DNA of 64,000 bases from Neodontobutis hainanensis (Eukaryota > Chordata > Actinopteri > Gobiiformes > Odontobutidae): assembly GCA_024349245.1 (NCBI GenBank), contig JALDNG010000936.1, positions 124,001 to 188,000 on the forward strand, written 5' to 3'. Shown in pieces: positions 1 through 7,968 of this stretch. Numbering within the stretch: position 1 is the stretch's first letter; the number at the start of each line of letters is the position of its first letter. The notes beneath the pieces were generated by a model. The model was not told where the DNA came from. It was given only the letters and a program-made list of their open reading frames with translations, and searched no databases. A program made the translations under genes and the position numbers.

Positions 1-575
1 ACCACAAAAGACAAGTATCTAACACGTTTCTGAACAAGAATGATGTTATCTCTCCTTCAGCTTCAAGACGACAACACAGTTCATAGTTGCTCCTTCTTTG
101 TCTCAGTGTCATTGTAGAGTCAAGAAGAAGTAACACATCTATTTCCTTTAGTTCTTACACTGATCTTCAATGTTTTTCTTAGTACTCAATATATCTAACG
201 GAGTAAAGATCAACAGGTTCATATAACAATGATCAGACTGTATTTAGTTGTTTACAATATTTTAGTGCTACAGGTGTCACTTCTACTGCTAACTGCCGAC
301 TTACATGTGATGCATATAGTTTAATGATTATTTAAAATGTATTCTATTTTTATTTTATTCTAAACAGGTGTTGCATGATGGGTCGACTGTGAGAAAAGTC
401 TCAAAGTGTGAAAGCTGTGGTTCAGTGTCTGTGTGAGGTAAGTGTGAAAAAGGAAGTGCAGACCAGTTAAACATATCTTCATCAAATGTACCCTCCTCTT
501 CCTCTGTGAGTGCTGTAGATGAAGCCTGTAATGAGCTGGAGTTTGTCAGAGGCAGAGTGAGCGCTGGATGTGAGG
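1..575. other. Upstream flank of the receptor gene
   Basis: AT-rich sequence upstream of the first coding exon. I see no repeat or coding region in it apart from the possible untranslated exon listed separately. No clear TATA box or CpG-rich promoter was recognised, so the transcription start cannot be placed. Confidence 0.4.
368..437 (+). other. Possible 5' untranslated exon
   Basis: A 70-bp stretch bounded on the left by a pyrimidine-containing tract ending in taaacag and on the right by gag|gtaagt, a strong donor. It has no long open frame and lies 138 bp before the signal-peptide start codon. An untranslated first or second exon is one reading. Equally it may be chance, because the start codon at 576 is not preceded by an evident acceptor close by. 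Confidence 0.22.
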
Positions 576-612
576 ATGGGACCCTCTCTGGTCTGGACTC
601 TGGGGCTCATCT
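576..612 (+). CDS. Receptor exon 1: start of signal peptide
   Basis: Encodes MGPSLVWTLGLI plus one base, then a gtgagt donor. The hydrophobic run after the initiator Met is typical of a secretory signal peptide. This start was chosen because the frame joins exon 2 in phase 1 and the hydrophobic stretch continues there. An earlier in-frame start would have to cross the tga triplet at 571-573, so none is close by. Confidence 0.7.
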
Positions 613-3600
613 GTGAGTTTACAACACTTTGACTTTAAACAGGTCAACATCTAAACTTTTGTCAGGCCTTTGTCGACATAAACTCTTTTATAATTCATAT
701 TTCAGTCTTCAATGTCGTCTTCTTCAAACACACAAAAGGTAAATAACTATCCTGTTTAATCTTTATTTAGTTCAGTTTCAGATTTTATTTAACATATATA
801 TGGCCTTATGTTACAAAACGTTCATAAAGAAGTGGAATTACATATTCTTCAAGCTGTGTTGTTTTATATTAGGCCATGTAACGAGTGTTACTTCTGCAGT
901 TGTCATTAAGATGATTGTGTTTTCATGTTTACATCTATAGGACAGGGATATGACACCTGGGCCCATTATGACATCAAGAAATAAACTCACTGTGTTTGTG
1001 TCATATTTAAAAAATATCATGTTAGATGGATTTTTTGCCCCAAAAAGTCACTGGTTGTGTTTTGTTGAATCTCTTTGTTGCACTGGATGGAGTCGTGAGG
1101 ACTTGTGTAGCACTTATCCACAGTTGTCTTTAGTCTGTTCTTAAAACACAGGGCTTACTTTTAAATCTTTGACATGAAGACTTGAGAAACTGTCAACACT
1201 CAGTAAATTATAATTTAGAGTCCTGTGTTGGTTCTTTTATGTTCTACTTTTGATAAATGTAATGATGAGAAAACAAAAAATAAACCTACACCTTTAACTC
1301 TGCCATGTTTCTTTTTGTAATTTTCTTTTTCTCTTTCTTTGTATACAGTTGTTATACAGTGGCCGTAAAGTGCAAACAAATTAACAAAAGCAAATATCAA
1401 AATAACAAATCAGAAAACAAATTTACCCTTTAAACCTATTTAAGGCGTCGTAAACAAGCAGCATAATGCACTACACAGCCCCAAGCCTAATATGGGTAAG
1501 CCGCACATCCAATTACTCAGCGGAAACCCGCTAAACGCACATGTAAGCCATATACACCAACTTCAAACACAGACCAAAAAACAATCATACAAAAGACAAC
1601 ATGTCAAGGTGTGAAGTTCGCCCCCTCCTCAACTCAGAGGCTACATTTTTGCGAACAGCTGGCCAATACTTAAGCCTACAAACTCATGCCAGACCTCAAT
1701 TTAAAGTACAGAAGCTATCGATTACAACGTTAGAGTTTCCCTCAATTCTATTGGCACTAATGATTTTAAGGAGGCACGATGTGCTCAGTTCGATCAATCG
1801 GCTGCAGAGAATTTGCCGTGCGCAGTGGGGGCCAGCAACCGCTGCATAAAAGAAACAGACGCAGGAGGAAGAATGCAGACTGAAAACACATATAAATACA
1901 TAGAAGTCTGGTTTAAGTTCTCAATAATGTATTTAATGAACACCATTAGTGATATAAACATGAAATATATAGTATTTACATGACTAAACTGAAATGGAAC
2001 AGACTAATCTGTCTGTACTAAAACCTCTTGAGTTTTATTCTGCTCCACATTATCGGTTTAAAACTTTGCAGGGATAATGTTAAACATGTTTTATTTACAT
2101 GTTATGAAGTAAAAAAGTTGCAACAGCAGCATTCCAAAGAAACGAAAACTAAAAACTAAAAAAAATAATTTAGCTGTGTGCCATCTTCATTTTCTCTTTA
2201 CTAGTAACACATATTAATATGATAACACTTTTGACAAATCTCCACAAAGTTCCCTTTAAAATGACAAAATTATTCAAATACACCTTATTGTTGCTGAAAT
2301 ATAGTCTTTACTTTATGGGTATGGATTTTTTGAGCAGTGTTCTTGAAAATAGGCCTCGGGTTTAAAGGGTTAATAAAACTAAAAAAACACATCAATAATT
2401 CACAGAAACAAGAGTGAGTCAGAAAGAAGAGTCAGAAAACTGCCTGGTTTTCTAACTTGTAATTTTGTTCTCAGTTCTGTTATTTCGGTTTACACTTTAT
2501 GGCCATCGTAGTATTACTCTAAAGCATTTTTTTAAATTTATATTCTTTACTTTACTTTTGTTTACACAGGTGACCATGTGACTCTGAAGGGTCCTGAACA
2601 GTCTGTGTATCTCGGAGACAATCTAACTCTGGTTTGTGTTCAAAATGTTCAGGCAAATTTGGACTTTTACAAAAATGAATTACTTGTTACGGAGGACAAA
2701 TACCATAAGATACAACAAAATTCTGCCACAGTTGAACTAAAAATGTATTTAGTGGCAAAATCAGATCAGGGTTTTTACTGGTGTGGGACCAAAGACGGAC
2801 CACAGTCCACAAAGAAAGAACTGAAGTTAACAGGTCAGTATTTTAAGACTTCTGATTTTACACAGCACTTATTTTGTTTCACTAATGACAAATAAATCAT
2901 AAAAATAATTACCATTTCCATTTTGCCAAAGTCTGCATCCATCTTTGGCTGACTCTGACTTTAACAAATGCCATGTTTTCTAATATTGTTCTCTCCTCAG
3001 GAAAGGGACAGAGTCCTTCTGAAAACATCCAGTGACACCATCCCAGAACAGAGCAGTGTGACTCTGAGCTGTGAAGTCCAGGACTTTAAAGGAACGTATA
3101 AATGGTTCAGAAGAAACTCAGCATTTGACTCTAAGAGGGAAATAATAAAAGAAAACTCAGCTCGTGTCAGTGTCTCAGATGGAGGTGTCTACTGCTGCAG
3201 AGGATGGGATGAATATATTGTCACAGAACAAAGTAATGATGTCACTGTTTTAAAAACTGGTGAGTACAGTTATGTTTTTAAATATAGATCTAAAATAAAA
3301 ATAAAAGTTAAAAGTAAGGAGTTAAAATAAACTGTGCCTATTCTTGGAACAAAATGAGGGTGTTTCTTTTGAGCTGATATGTCTTCAAATATACATTTAT
3401 TACATTTATTACTTTTATTACATTTATTACATTTAAAAACAAACAGTTTTAAAAAGTTGGTGTATATTATACTTTTTCTGATTTTTTTATTTCACTGCTG
3501 TTCTTTGTGATTGTTTTGTTTATTAAACTGAAGTATGACATTTATTTGCAAAGATAAAACAATTACAGTTATTATAAAAGGTACTAAATATTATGGCTAT

Positions 3601-6600
3601 ATAAGGCACGAGCAGGAGGCATGTCACAGATGTTCTCCGAGTCCCAGAAGGTTCAGAAGGAACTAGCATTTCAGAAATATATTCTGGTGTTATACCATTT
3701 AGAGACTTTTAACGTTTTAAAGTCTATTCTCTGAGCAACAGGAAGCCAGTGCAGAGATTTTAAAACTGGACTGATGTGGTACTTCCTGGTTTTGGTTAGA
3801 ACCCGAGCAGCAGTTCTGAATAAGCTGCAGCTGTCTTAACCCTCGTTTTGAGAGACCAGTGAGCAGCCGTTACAGTAATATAACCTGCTGCAGATAAAAG
3901 CATGAATAAGTTTCTCTAAGTCTGCTTTAGACATTATCCCTTTGACTCTGGAAATGTTTTTAAGGTGATAAAATGCTTATGATGTAATGGACTTAATGTG
4001 ACGTGGAAATTCAAGTCTGAGTCCATAATGACCCCTAGATTTCTAACTTGTTTTTTAGATTTTAGAGAAAGAGATTGGAGGTGACTGCTGACACTTTCTC
4101 TTTGTTTCTGTTTCCAAAGATGATTATTTCAGTCTTGTCTCAGGGCTGTGCCGACACCTTCTTCTTTACACAGGATCGTAAGCTGTCATCTGTGAGGCGT
4201 GCGAGATGTTTGCTTTTAATAAAGTTTAAGTTGGAAAACACCTGCATATCTCCTCATTACACATTAAGCATACTTCTTACAATTCTCCATAGATGGCCTA
4301 CCTGGGACTCAAAAAGTTAAAAAAATTGCGCACTGGCGGGTGTTGCACATTAGCATTAGTGGCGCACGGTAACAGCGACAACATAAAAACGAACTAACTA
4401 AAATAAAACACAATAATTAAATACTCATTAATTATTTTTAAAAGCCACAGGAGCCGCATCAGAGGGATGAAAGAGCCGCATGCTGCTCCAGAGCCGCGTG
4501 TTGCCGACCCCTGCACTAGAGTGAAACTGTTTTGATGTAGGTTTCAGAACACAGTTGTAAAAAGCTGGCAGGTGATAATGGAGGACTTTCTTCTCTGTTC
4601 AGTGAGACTCAGCTCTTCTGTGTGAACTCTGGTGGAGCTGAGTCTGCGCTCAGAGGAGCAGGTCTCTGTTTTCACCTGCCAGCTGTTTACAACAGTGTTC
4701 TGAAACCTACATCAAAACAGGTTCACTCTAGAAGGACAACGACTCCACTAACACTAACGACTCTCACATCAGGAGTCACACTGCCCTAACGACTCTGAGA
4801 CCAGAACAGCCTGGTCCAATCAGAGTTAGTTTCAGGTCAAAGCCCTCCTCTAGAGATAAAGCTCAGCTCTGTATCAGCTGGACTCAGAAATGGAAAAGAT
4901 AAAACCTCTTTAGCTTGAAAACTAAGTCCAGATGCATTTGCTTTAACTTTTTTTTCAATATGTTTAAGCTTAACTGAATGATTAGTATTTACTAATATTC
5001 TGCTCATCCAATATTAAAAAAGATGAACCTGTGCCGACTCAAGTCCCATCTATTTATCCCTTCGTCTTCAACCGAAAAATCAGAACAAGTTGGATTTGGA
5101 CACACCCCTTAATGAGCTTCTTTCTCGTCCTGACACCTGCGTTATGATCGGGAAGATACAGCCCATAAGTATCAAGAACAGCAGAAAGTTTTTGATACAT
5201 TCCTGATACAAACATTATCCACACAAATTTTAAAATCACCTGCTATGACTATTTGTTCAATTTCTGTGCAGACAAACGAAAGCATTTCAGTAACTCATCA
5301 ATAAAATCATGACAGTGTTTGTAAAGAACTACATTATAGATGAAGAAAACTTGAACTTCATTTTGAATGACACATATTCAAATGGGGCAGCAGTAGCTCA
5401 GTGGGTAGAGCAGCCGTCCTTCAACCGGAAGGTAGGGGTTCGATTCCCACTCTCTTCACAGCTCATACTGTCGTTGTGTCCTTGGGCAAGACACTTAACC
5501 CACCTAGTGGCTGTAAAACTGGTATTTACTGTAGAATAGTGAAAGTTGCTTTGGATAGAAGCGTCAGCTAAATGAATAAATCTAAATGTAAATAATAAAA
5601 ACTCCCCAAGTGACAGCTTCTGGATGAGAATATTATCCCTAAGAAAGGAACATACACCACCTCCCTTTTGTTTTCCTGTATTTTTGATACGAATGTAAAA
5701 TCAGATAGAGTGGATTAAATAAGGACTGCATTTCCTGTCATCTAACCATGCTTCTGTTAAAAACATCAAGCTTATTTGAAGTTATTAAATCATTGAACAC
5801 TGCAAGTTTCAAGTCTGTTTGAGCAGGACCTGACATTATCTGTTTGAAGGGGATTTGAGTCAGATTTGTCTGTTCAGGTTGAGAACTGGTTAATTTTGAC
5901 AAAATGTCCTGGCACAACAGAGGCCTCAGTGTCTTAATCACTGATAACAGTCATGATGCTGGTCTGGAGGACGTTAAGAGGGTTTGACATGGGTTTAAAA
6001 TGAAATTATATTATGTTAAATATTACATTTGATGTTGACAGAACCCACAGTGAGTCTGAATCCAAACTGGTCTGAGATCTTTTCTGGAGACAGTCTCACT
6101 CTCAGATGTGAGATTGAGGACAGAGGAAACACTGAGTGGATGTATCAGTGGAGCAGGACCGGTTCAGTCCTACATCAAACAACAAAAGAATATACAATCT
6201 CCAGAGTTACTGAGTCTGACAGTGGACACTACAGATGTAGAGGAGAAAGAGCTCCAGATCTCACAACACTGTGGAGCAGAGGGACCAGACTGAACGTACT
6301 GAGTGAGTCTGGACAACTTTTATGTTCAATATCAAGTAAGATCTTTATATACATTTCCACTCTGATCCACAGAAAAGCCAAAGGCCACAGTGACTGGTGA
6401 GACAGAGGTTCAGTCTGGAGGCAGAGTGACTCTGAGCTGCTCTGTGACTCCAGCTTCATCTGGTTGGAAATATTACTGGTTCAGAGACAACACAGAGTTA
6501 TTCAAAGGTTCTTCTGATCAACAACAAATAAGTGTCTCAGTGGGAGGAGTGTACTGGTGCAGAGCAGGAAGAGGAGACCCACTTTATTTCACTGAGGACA

Positions 6601-7968
6601 GTCAGTCCTTCAGACTTAATGCTGTTGGTGAGTTTGTCTGTAACATCTGTAAACATCACTAGAAACATATCAGTCTTTAATATCTTCAAAGCTAAATTAA
6701 TGAAACATTTATTCATATTGTTCCAGTCTTGTTTGTAACTGTGTTGGTTCTGATCAGTCTCTGACACAGCTGCTGTGTCTCTGGAGCCAAAGTGGCCTGA
6801 GATATTCCCAGGAGAGCAGGTCACTCTCAGATGTGAAATACACGGAGCAGACACTGAGTGGACGTATGAATGGAACAAATCTGGTGTGAGCTTTTCTAAT
6901 AAAGAAGATAAAGTAATGATAATAAGTGCTGCTGCTTCAGGAAACAGTGGCAAATACAGCTGCAGAGGAATAATGAGACATGACCAACATAAAGCAACTG
7001 AATGGAGCAGCCAGGTTACATTACATGTGTCCAACAGTAGGTTTCATCTCACATTATTCATTATTACATTATTACACTGACAATTTAAAAACACAATAAG
7101 ACAAATGATATCTAATGAGTGTTCAAACAGGTAAACTCCAGCCTGTCCTGTCTGTGTCTCCGTCATGGCTGACTCCTGGAGTCTCTGTCTCTCTGAGCTG
7201 TGGTGTTAAACAGACGTCTGCAGGATGGACCTTTTACTGGTACAAGGCTGTTCCTCATTCATCAGACTCTTACAGATATGAGCTGCTCCCAGGTCACAGT
7301 AATGGGACTGAACAGGACTCCTTCAGCGTTCAGCACCAGACCAACACAGCAGGGTTTGTGTGTAGAGCAGGACGAGGACGTCCACTGTTTTACTCTGAAT
7401 ACAGTCAGCCCAAGTTTGTCTGGACTAAAGGTAGGATCTTTATTTATTGCTAATCATTCAGAGATATTTAGAAACTGTAAGTGTTTATGTTATTTTCATT
7501 CTTCATTATTTATGCACTTGTTGTTTTGCAGATGTTGAGTCCCCAGTGTCTCTCACAGTGAGTCCTGACAGATCACAGCACTTCACGTCTGACAAAGTCT
7601 CACTGAGCTGTGAATCCAGCTCCACTAATGGAGAGTGGAGACTGAAAGGCTTTTCTCAGAACGGCCTTTTCTTACAACAATGTAGTTCCTACTGGACAGA
7701 TAAACCTAAATGTCTAAATGCCAGAGGCCACAGAGAGACCAGAGGAGGCAGAGGAATAGAGAGACAAGAGGAGGCAGAGGCCACAGAGAGACCAGAAGAT
7801 GCAGAGGCCACAAAGAGACGAAAGGAGGCAGAGGAGACAGAGAGACCAGTGGAGGCAGAGGCCACACAGAGACCAGAGGAGGCAGAGTTCACAGAGAGAC
7901 CAGAGGAGGCAGAGGCCGCAGAGAGACCAGAGGAGGCAGAGGCCGCAGAGAGACCAGAGGAGGCATAG
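576..7968 (+). CDS. Fc-receptor-like / leukocyte immune-type receptor gene, 5' part (multi-exon, 3' end broken)
   Basis: Spanning entry for a plus-strand gene whose exons are listed separately: 576-612, 706-738, 2570-2833, about 3001-3259, 6042-6302, 6373-6627, 6770-7036, 7131-7430 and 7532 onward. Each intron interrupts the frame after codon position 1, as in Ig-superfamily receptors, where it allows whole domains to be shuffled. The product would be a secreted or type I membrane protein with a signal peptide and seven extracellular Ig-like domains. Domains 3/5 and 4/6 form two alternating sequence types, as expected from duplication of a two-domain unit. That architecture fits fish Fc-receptor-like or leukocyte immune-type receptors, which bind Ig or MHC-like ligands on leukocytes; the ligand here is unknown. 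No transmembrane, cytoplasmic or ITAM/ITIM exon was found. The last Ig exon runs into the 27-bp minisatellite and meets a stop at 7966-7968. One exon junction (exon 4) does not keep phase at the best acceptor. Confidence 0.75.
706..738 (+). CDS. Receptor exon 2: end of signal peptide (mini-exon)
   Basis: A 33-bp mini-exon between a tttcag acceptor and a gtaaat donor. Joined to exon 1 in phase 1 it reads FFNVVFFKHTK plus one base, finishing the hydrophobic signal segment with a polar end. Split signal peptides with a tiny second exon are usual in Fc-receptor-like genes (established knowledge), which supports the family call. Both borders are phase 1. Confidence 0.62.
739..1421. other. Intron 2, first part
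   Basis: Intronic sequence between exon 2 and the piggyBac-like element. I see only AT-rich unique-looking DNA, with no splice-flanked coding region and no recognisable repeat. Short open frames here lack any protein signature. Confidence 0.4.
1422..2373. mobile_element. piggyBac-like non-autonomous DNA element (candidate)
   Basis: The segment is bounded by inverted 15-mers: TTTACCCTTTAAACC at 1422-1436 and GGTTTAAAGGGTTAA at 2359-2373, 14 of 15 matching after reverse complementation. The right end is a TTAA followed by a CCCTTT-type terminus, as in piggyBac elements, which insert at TTAA and duplicate it. The left TTAA has become TTTA. A further CTATTT word follows both termini, after a 6-base difference. 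The roughly 950 bp between them hold no transposase-like frame, so it would be non-autonomous. It sits in intron 2 of the receptor gene. Confidence 0.42.
2374..2569. other. Intron 2, end, with branch and polypyrimidine region
   Basis: Short remaining intron after the mobile element. The last bases are T-rich (ttactttacttttgtttacacag) and serve as the acceptor of the first Ig exon. Nothing else is recognised. Confidence 0.45.
2570..2833 (+). CDS. Receptor exon 3: Ig-like domain 1
   Basis: A 264-bp exon between acacag and gtcagt, phase 1 at both ends, coding about 88 residues. The first Ig cysteine lies in NLTLVC and the second in GFYWCGT, preceded by a SDQGFYWC version of the usual D-x-G-x-Y-x-C motif, so a disulfide-bonded Ig fold is expected. 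The C-strand tryptophan that normally packs on the disulfide is absent: the equivalent segment reads ANLDFYKN. This resembles the membrane-distal domain of Fc-receptor-like proteins, though short fish Ig domains cannot be assigned to a single subfamily by eye. Confidence 0.75.
3001..3259 (+). CDS. Receptor exon 4: Ig-like domain 2 (start uncertain)
   Basis: Codes an Ig domain with SVTLSCEV (first Cys), TYKWFRR (C-strand Trp) and SDGGVYCCRG (second Cys, followed by an extra Cys). The donor after an ACT codon plus one base (gtgagt at 3260) keeps phase 1. The best acceptor by sequence, ctctcctcag at 2991-3000, would open the exon in phase 0 and not phase 1; used with exon 3 it gives a stop within about 11 codons. 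An acceptor at 3012-3013 (...acagag|TCC) restores phase 1 and reads V-L-L-K-T-S. So either that weaker site is used or one base has been lost or gained near 3001-3013. Confidence 0.66.
3260..3599. other. Intron 4, first part, with ATTTATTAC simple repeat
   Basis: AT-rich intron. Around 3388-3435 the words atttattac / acttttatt repeat several times, a short degenerate microsatellite. No coding signal is seen. This begins an intron of about 2.8 kb, whereas the four introns that follow are only 70-140 bp, because repeats accumulated here. Confidence 0.5.
3600..4175 (-). mobile_element. L2-like LINE fragment, C-terminal part of reverse transcriptase (antisense, decayed)
   Basis: Reading the minus strand with frame changes gives the usual tail of L2-clade reverse transcriptases: an isoleucine-rich TEIIIFG-like word, then NLGVIMDSDL (seen as RNLGVIMDSDL near 4040), LIHAFI..SRL-type helices, then ISPVLKSLHW-like and MLVPSEPSG with a basic end near 3610. 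Several stops and frameshifts show it is dead. It pairs in orientation and order with the endonuclease remnant at 4990-5940, so both probably derive from one antisense insertion into intron 4. Confidence 0.6.
4318..4513. mobile_element. hAT-type DNA transposon end (fragment)
   Basis: The segment ends in gagccgcgtgttgccgacccctg, the reverse of the CAGGGGTCGGCAAC-type terminus common to many vertebrate hAT elements. GAGCCGCATG-like subterminal words occur twice (4447-4500). The matching opposite terminus was not found nearby, so this is a truncated end; CACTAGAG at 4514-4521 could be one copy of its 8-bp target. Confidence 0.45.
4516..4731. repeat. Long hairpin: 60-bp inverted repeat with nested 11-bp hairpin
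   Basis: Left arm 4516-4575 and right arm 4672-4731 are reverse complements at 57 of 60 positions, separated by 96 bp. Inside the loop, AGACTCAGCTC (4605-4615) and GAGCTGAGTCT (4635-4645) form a second perfect inverted repeat. The arms begin and end with CTAGAG/CTCTAG. It could be a foldback MITE or a recent inverted duplication. No coding potential. Confidence 0.8.
4990..5940 (-). mobile_element. L2-like LINE fragment, endonuclease domain (antisense, decayed, split by a SINE)
   Basis: On the minus strand, about 5790-5720 reads FLTEAWLDDRKCSP, the strand typical of LINE AP-endonucleases, followed by KGGGVCSFLRDN. Continuing past the SINE, about 5300-5050 gives a degraded GDFN-like segment (QVILKFVWIM), then LSAVLDTYGL and HNAGVRTRKKLI, corresponding to the family's LLD-F-GL and H-x-R-G-H-x-LDL motifs. 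Stops and frame changes are frequent. The part between this and the reverse transcriptase remnant is lost or replaced by the hAT end and hairpin. Confidence 0.55.
5384..5594 (+). mobile_element. tRNA-derived SINE (fish V-SINE/AFC-like), copy 1
   Basis: The head carries an RNA polymerase III A box (TAGCTCAGTGG, 5394-5404) and B box (GGTTCGATTCC, 5437-5447). The body contains gtgtccttgggcaagacac followed by ttaaccc, a block shared by fish tRNA-derived SINEs. The tail reads gctttggatagaagcgtcag then ctaaatgaataaat, like an L2-type LINE tail, ending in short A-rich repeats. It is inserted in the antisense LINE of intron 4. Confidence 0.8.
5595..6041. other. Intron 4, end
   Basis: Contains the start of the decayed LINE endonuclease (to about 5940) and about 100 bp of intron with a gttgacag acceptor. 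No further gene signal is seen. Confidence 0.45.
6042..6302 (+). CDS. Receptor exon 5: Ig-like domain 3
   Basis: A 261-bp exon, phase 1 at both ends (gttgacag acceptor, gtgagt donor at 6303). It opens EPTVSLNPNWSEIFSGDS, then SLTLRCEI (first Cys), YQWSRTG (C-strand Trp) and SDSGHYRCRG (second Cys with the D-x-G-x-Y-x-C motif). The opening is nearly the same as exon 7 (VSLEPKWPEIFPGE), so exons 5 and 7 are paralogous copies of one domain type, the type found in the Fc-receptor-like D1/D3 position. Confidence 0.88.
6373..6627 (+). CDS. Receptor exon 6: Ig-like domain 4
   Basis: A 255-bp exon, phase 1 at both ends, only 70 bp after exon 5. It reads KATVTGETEVQSGGRVTLSC (first Cys), WKYYWFRDN (C-strand Trp) and SVGGVYWCRAGRG (second Cys), closing with YFTEDSQSFRLNAV. 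Its ending RAGRGDPLYFTEDSQ matches exon 8 (RAGRGRPLFYSEYSQ), so exons 6 and 8 are the second alternating domain type. Exons 5-6 and 7-8 thus look like two tandem copies of one two-domain unit. Confidence 0.88.
6770..7036 (+). CDS. Receptor exon 7: Ig-like domain 5
   Basis: A 267-bp exon with a ctgacacag acceptor and gtaggt donor, phase 1. Domain landmarks are VTLRCEIHG (first Cys), YEWNKSG (C-strand Trp) and GNSGKYSCRG (second Cys). It is the paralogue of exon 5. One NKS sequence fits the N-glycosylation consensus. The exon follows a 142-bp intron. Confidence 0.87.
7131..7430 (+). CDS. Receptor exon 8: Ig-like domain 6
   Basis: A 300-bp exon with a ttcaaacag acceptor and gtagga donor, phase 1. 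It starts KLQPVLSVSPSWLTPG, then VSLSCGVK (first Cys), WTFYWYKAV (C-strand Trp), an HSNGTEQDSF segment containing an N-glycosylation site (NGT), and TAGFVCRAGRG (second Cys). It is the paralogue of exon 6, about 45 bp longer mainly in the C'-E region. Confidence 0.87.
7532..7968 (+). CDS. Receptor exon 9: truncated Ig-like domain 7 running into the 27-bp minisatellite
   Basis: After a ttttgcag acceptor in phase 1 the frame reads DVESPVSLTVSPDRSQHFTS, VSLSCESS (first Cys) and EWRLKGFSQNG, then CSSYWTDKPKCLN. At about 7721 the Ig domain stops in mid-fold, with no G-x-Y-x-C second-cysteine motif, and the same frame goes on through the minisatellite as acidic repeats of EATERPEEA type until a TAG at 7966-7968. 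No donor was seen between 7,600 and 7,720. Either satellite sequence replaced the second half of this exon, or the junction is an assembly error. Other fish paralogues would be expected to finish the domain in another 35-40 residues. Confidence 0.7.

Noticed and set aside
1601..1849. An 82-codon plus-strand frame in intron 2
   Set aside because: No domain, lies inside the putative piggyBac-like element and is not flanked by phase-1 splice sites.
5384..5460. A functional tRNA gene
   Set aside because: A and B boxes are present, but a clean cloverleaf is lacking and the SINE body follows directly.
2570..7430. T-cell receptor or antibody variable-region cluster
   Set aside because: No J-like FGxG/WGxG segments or recombination signal sequences; exon phase and alternating domain types fit Fc-receptor-like genes.
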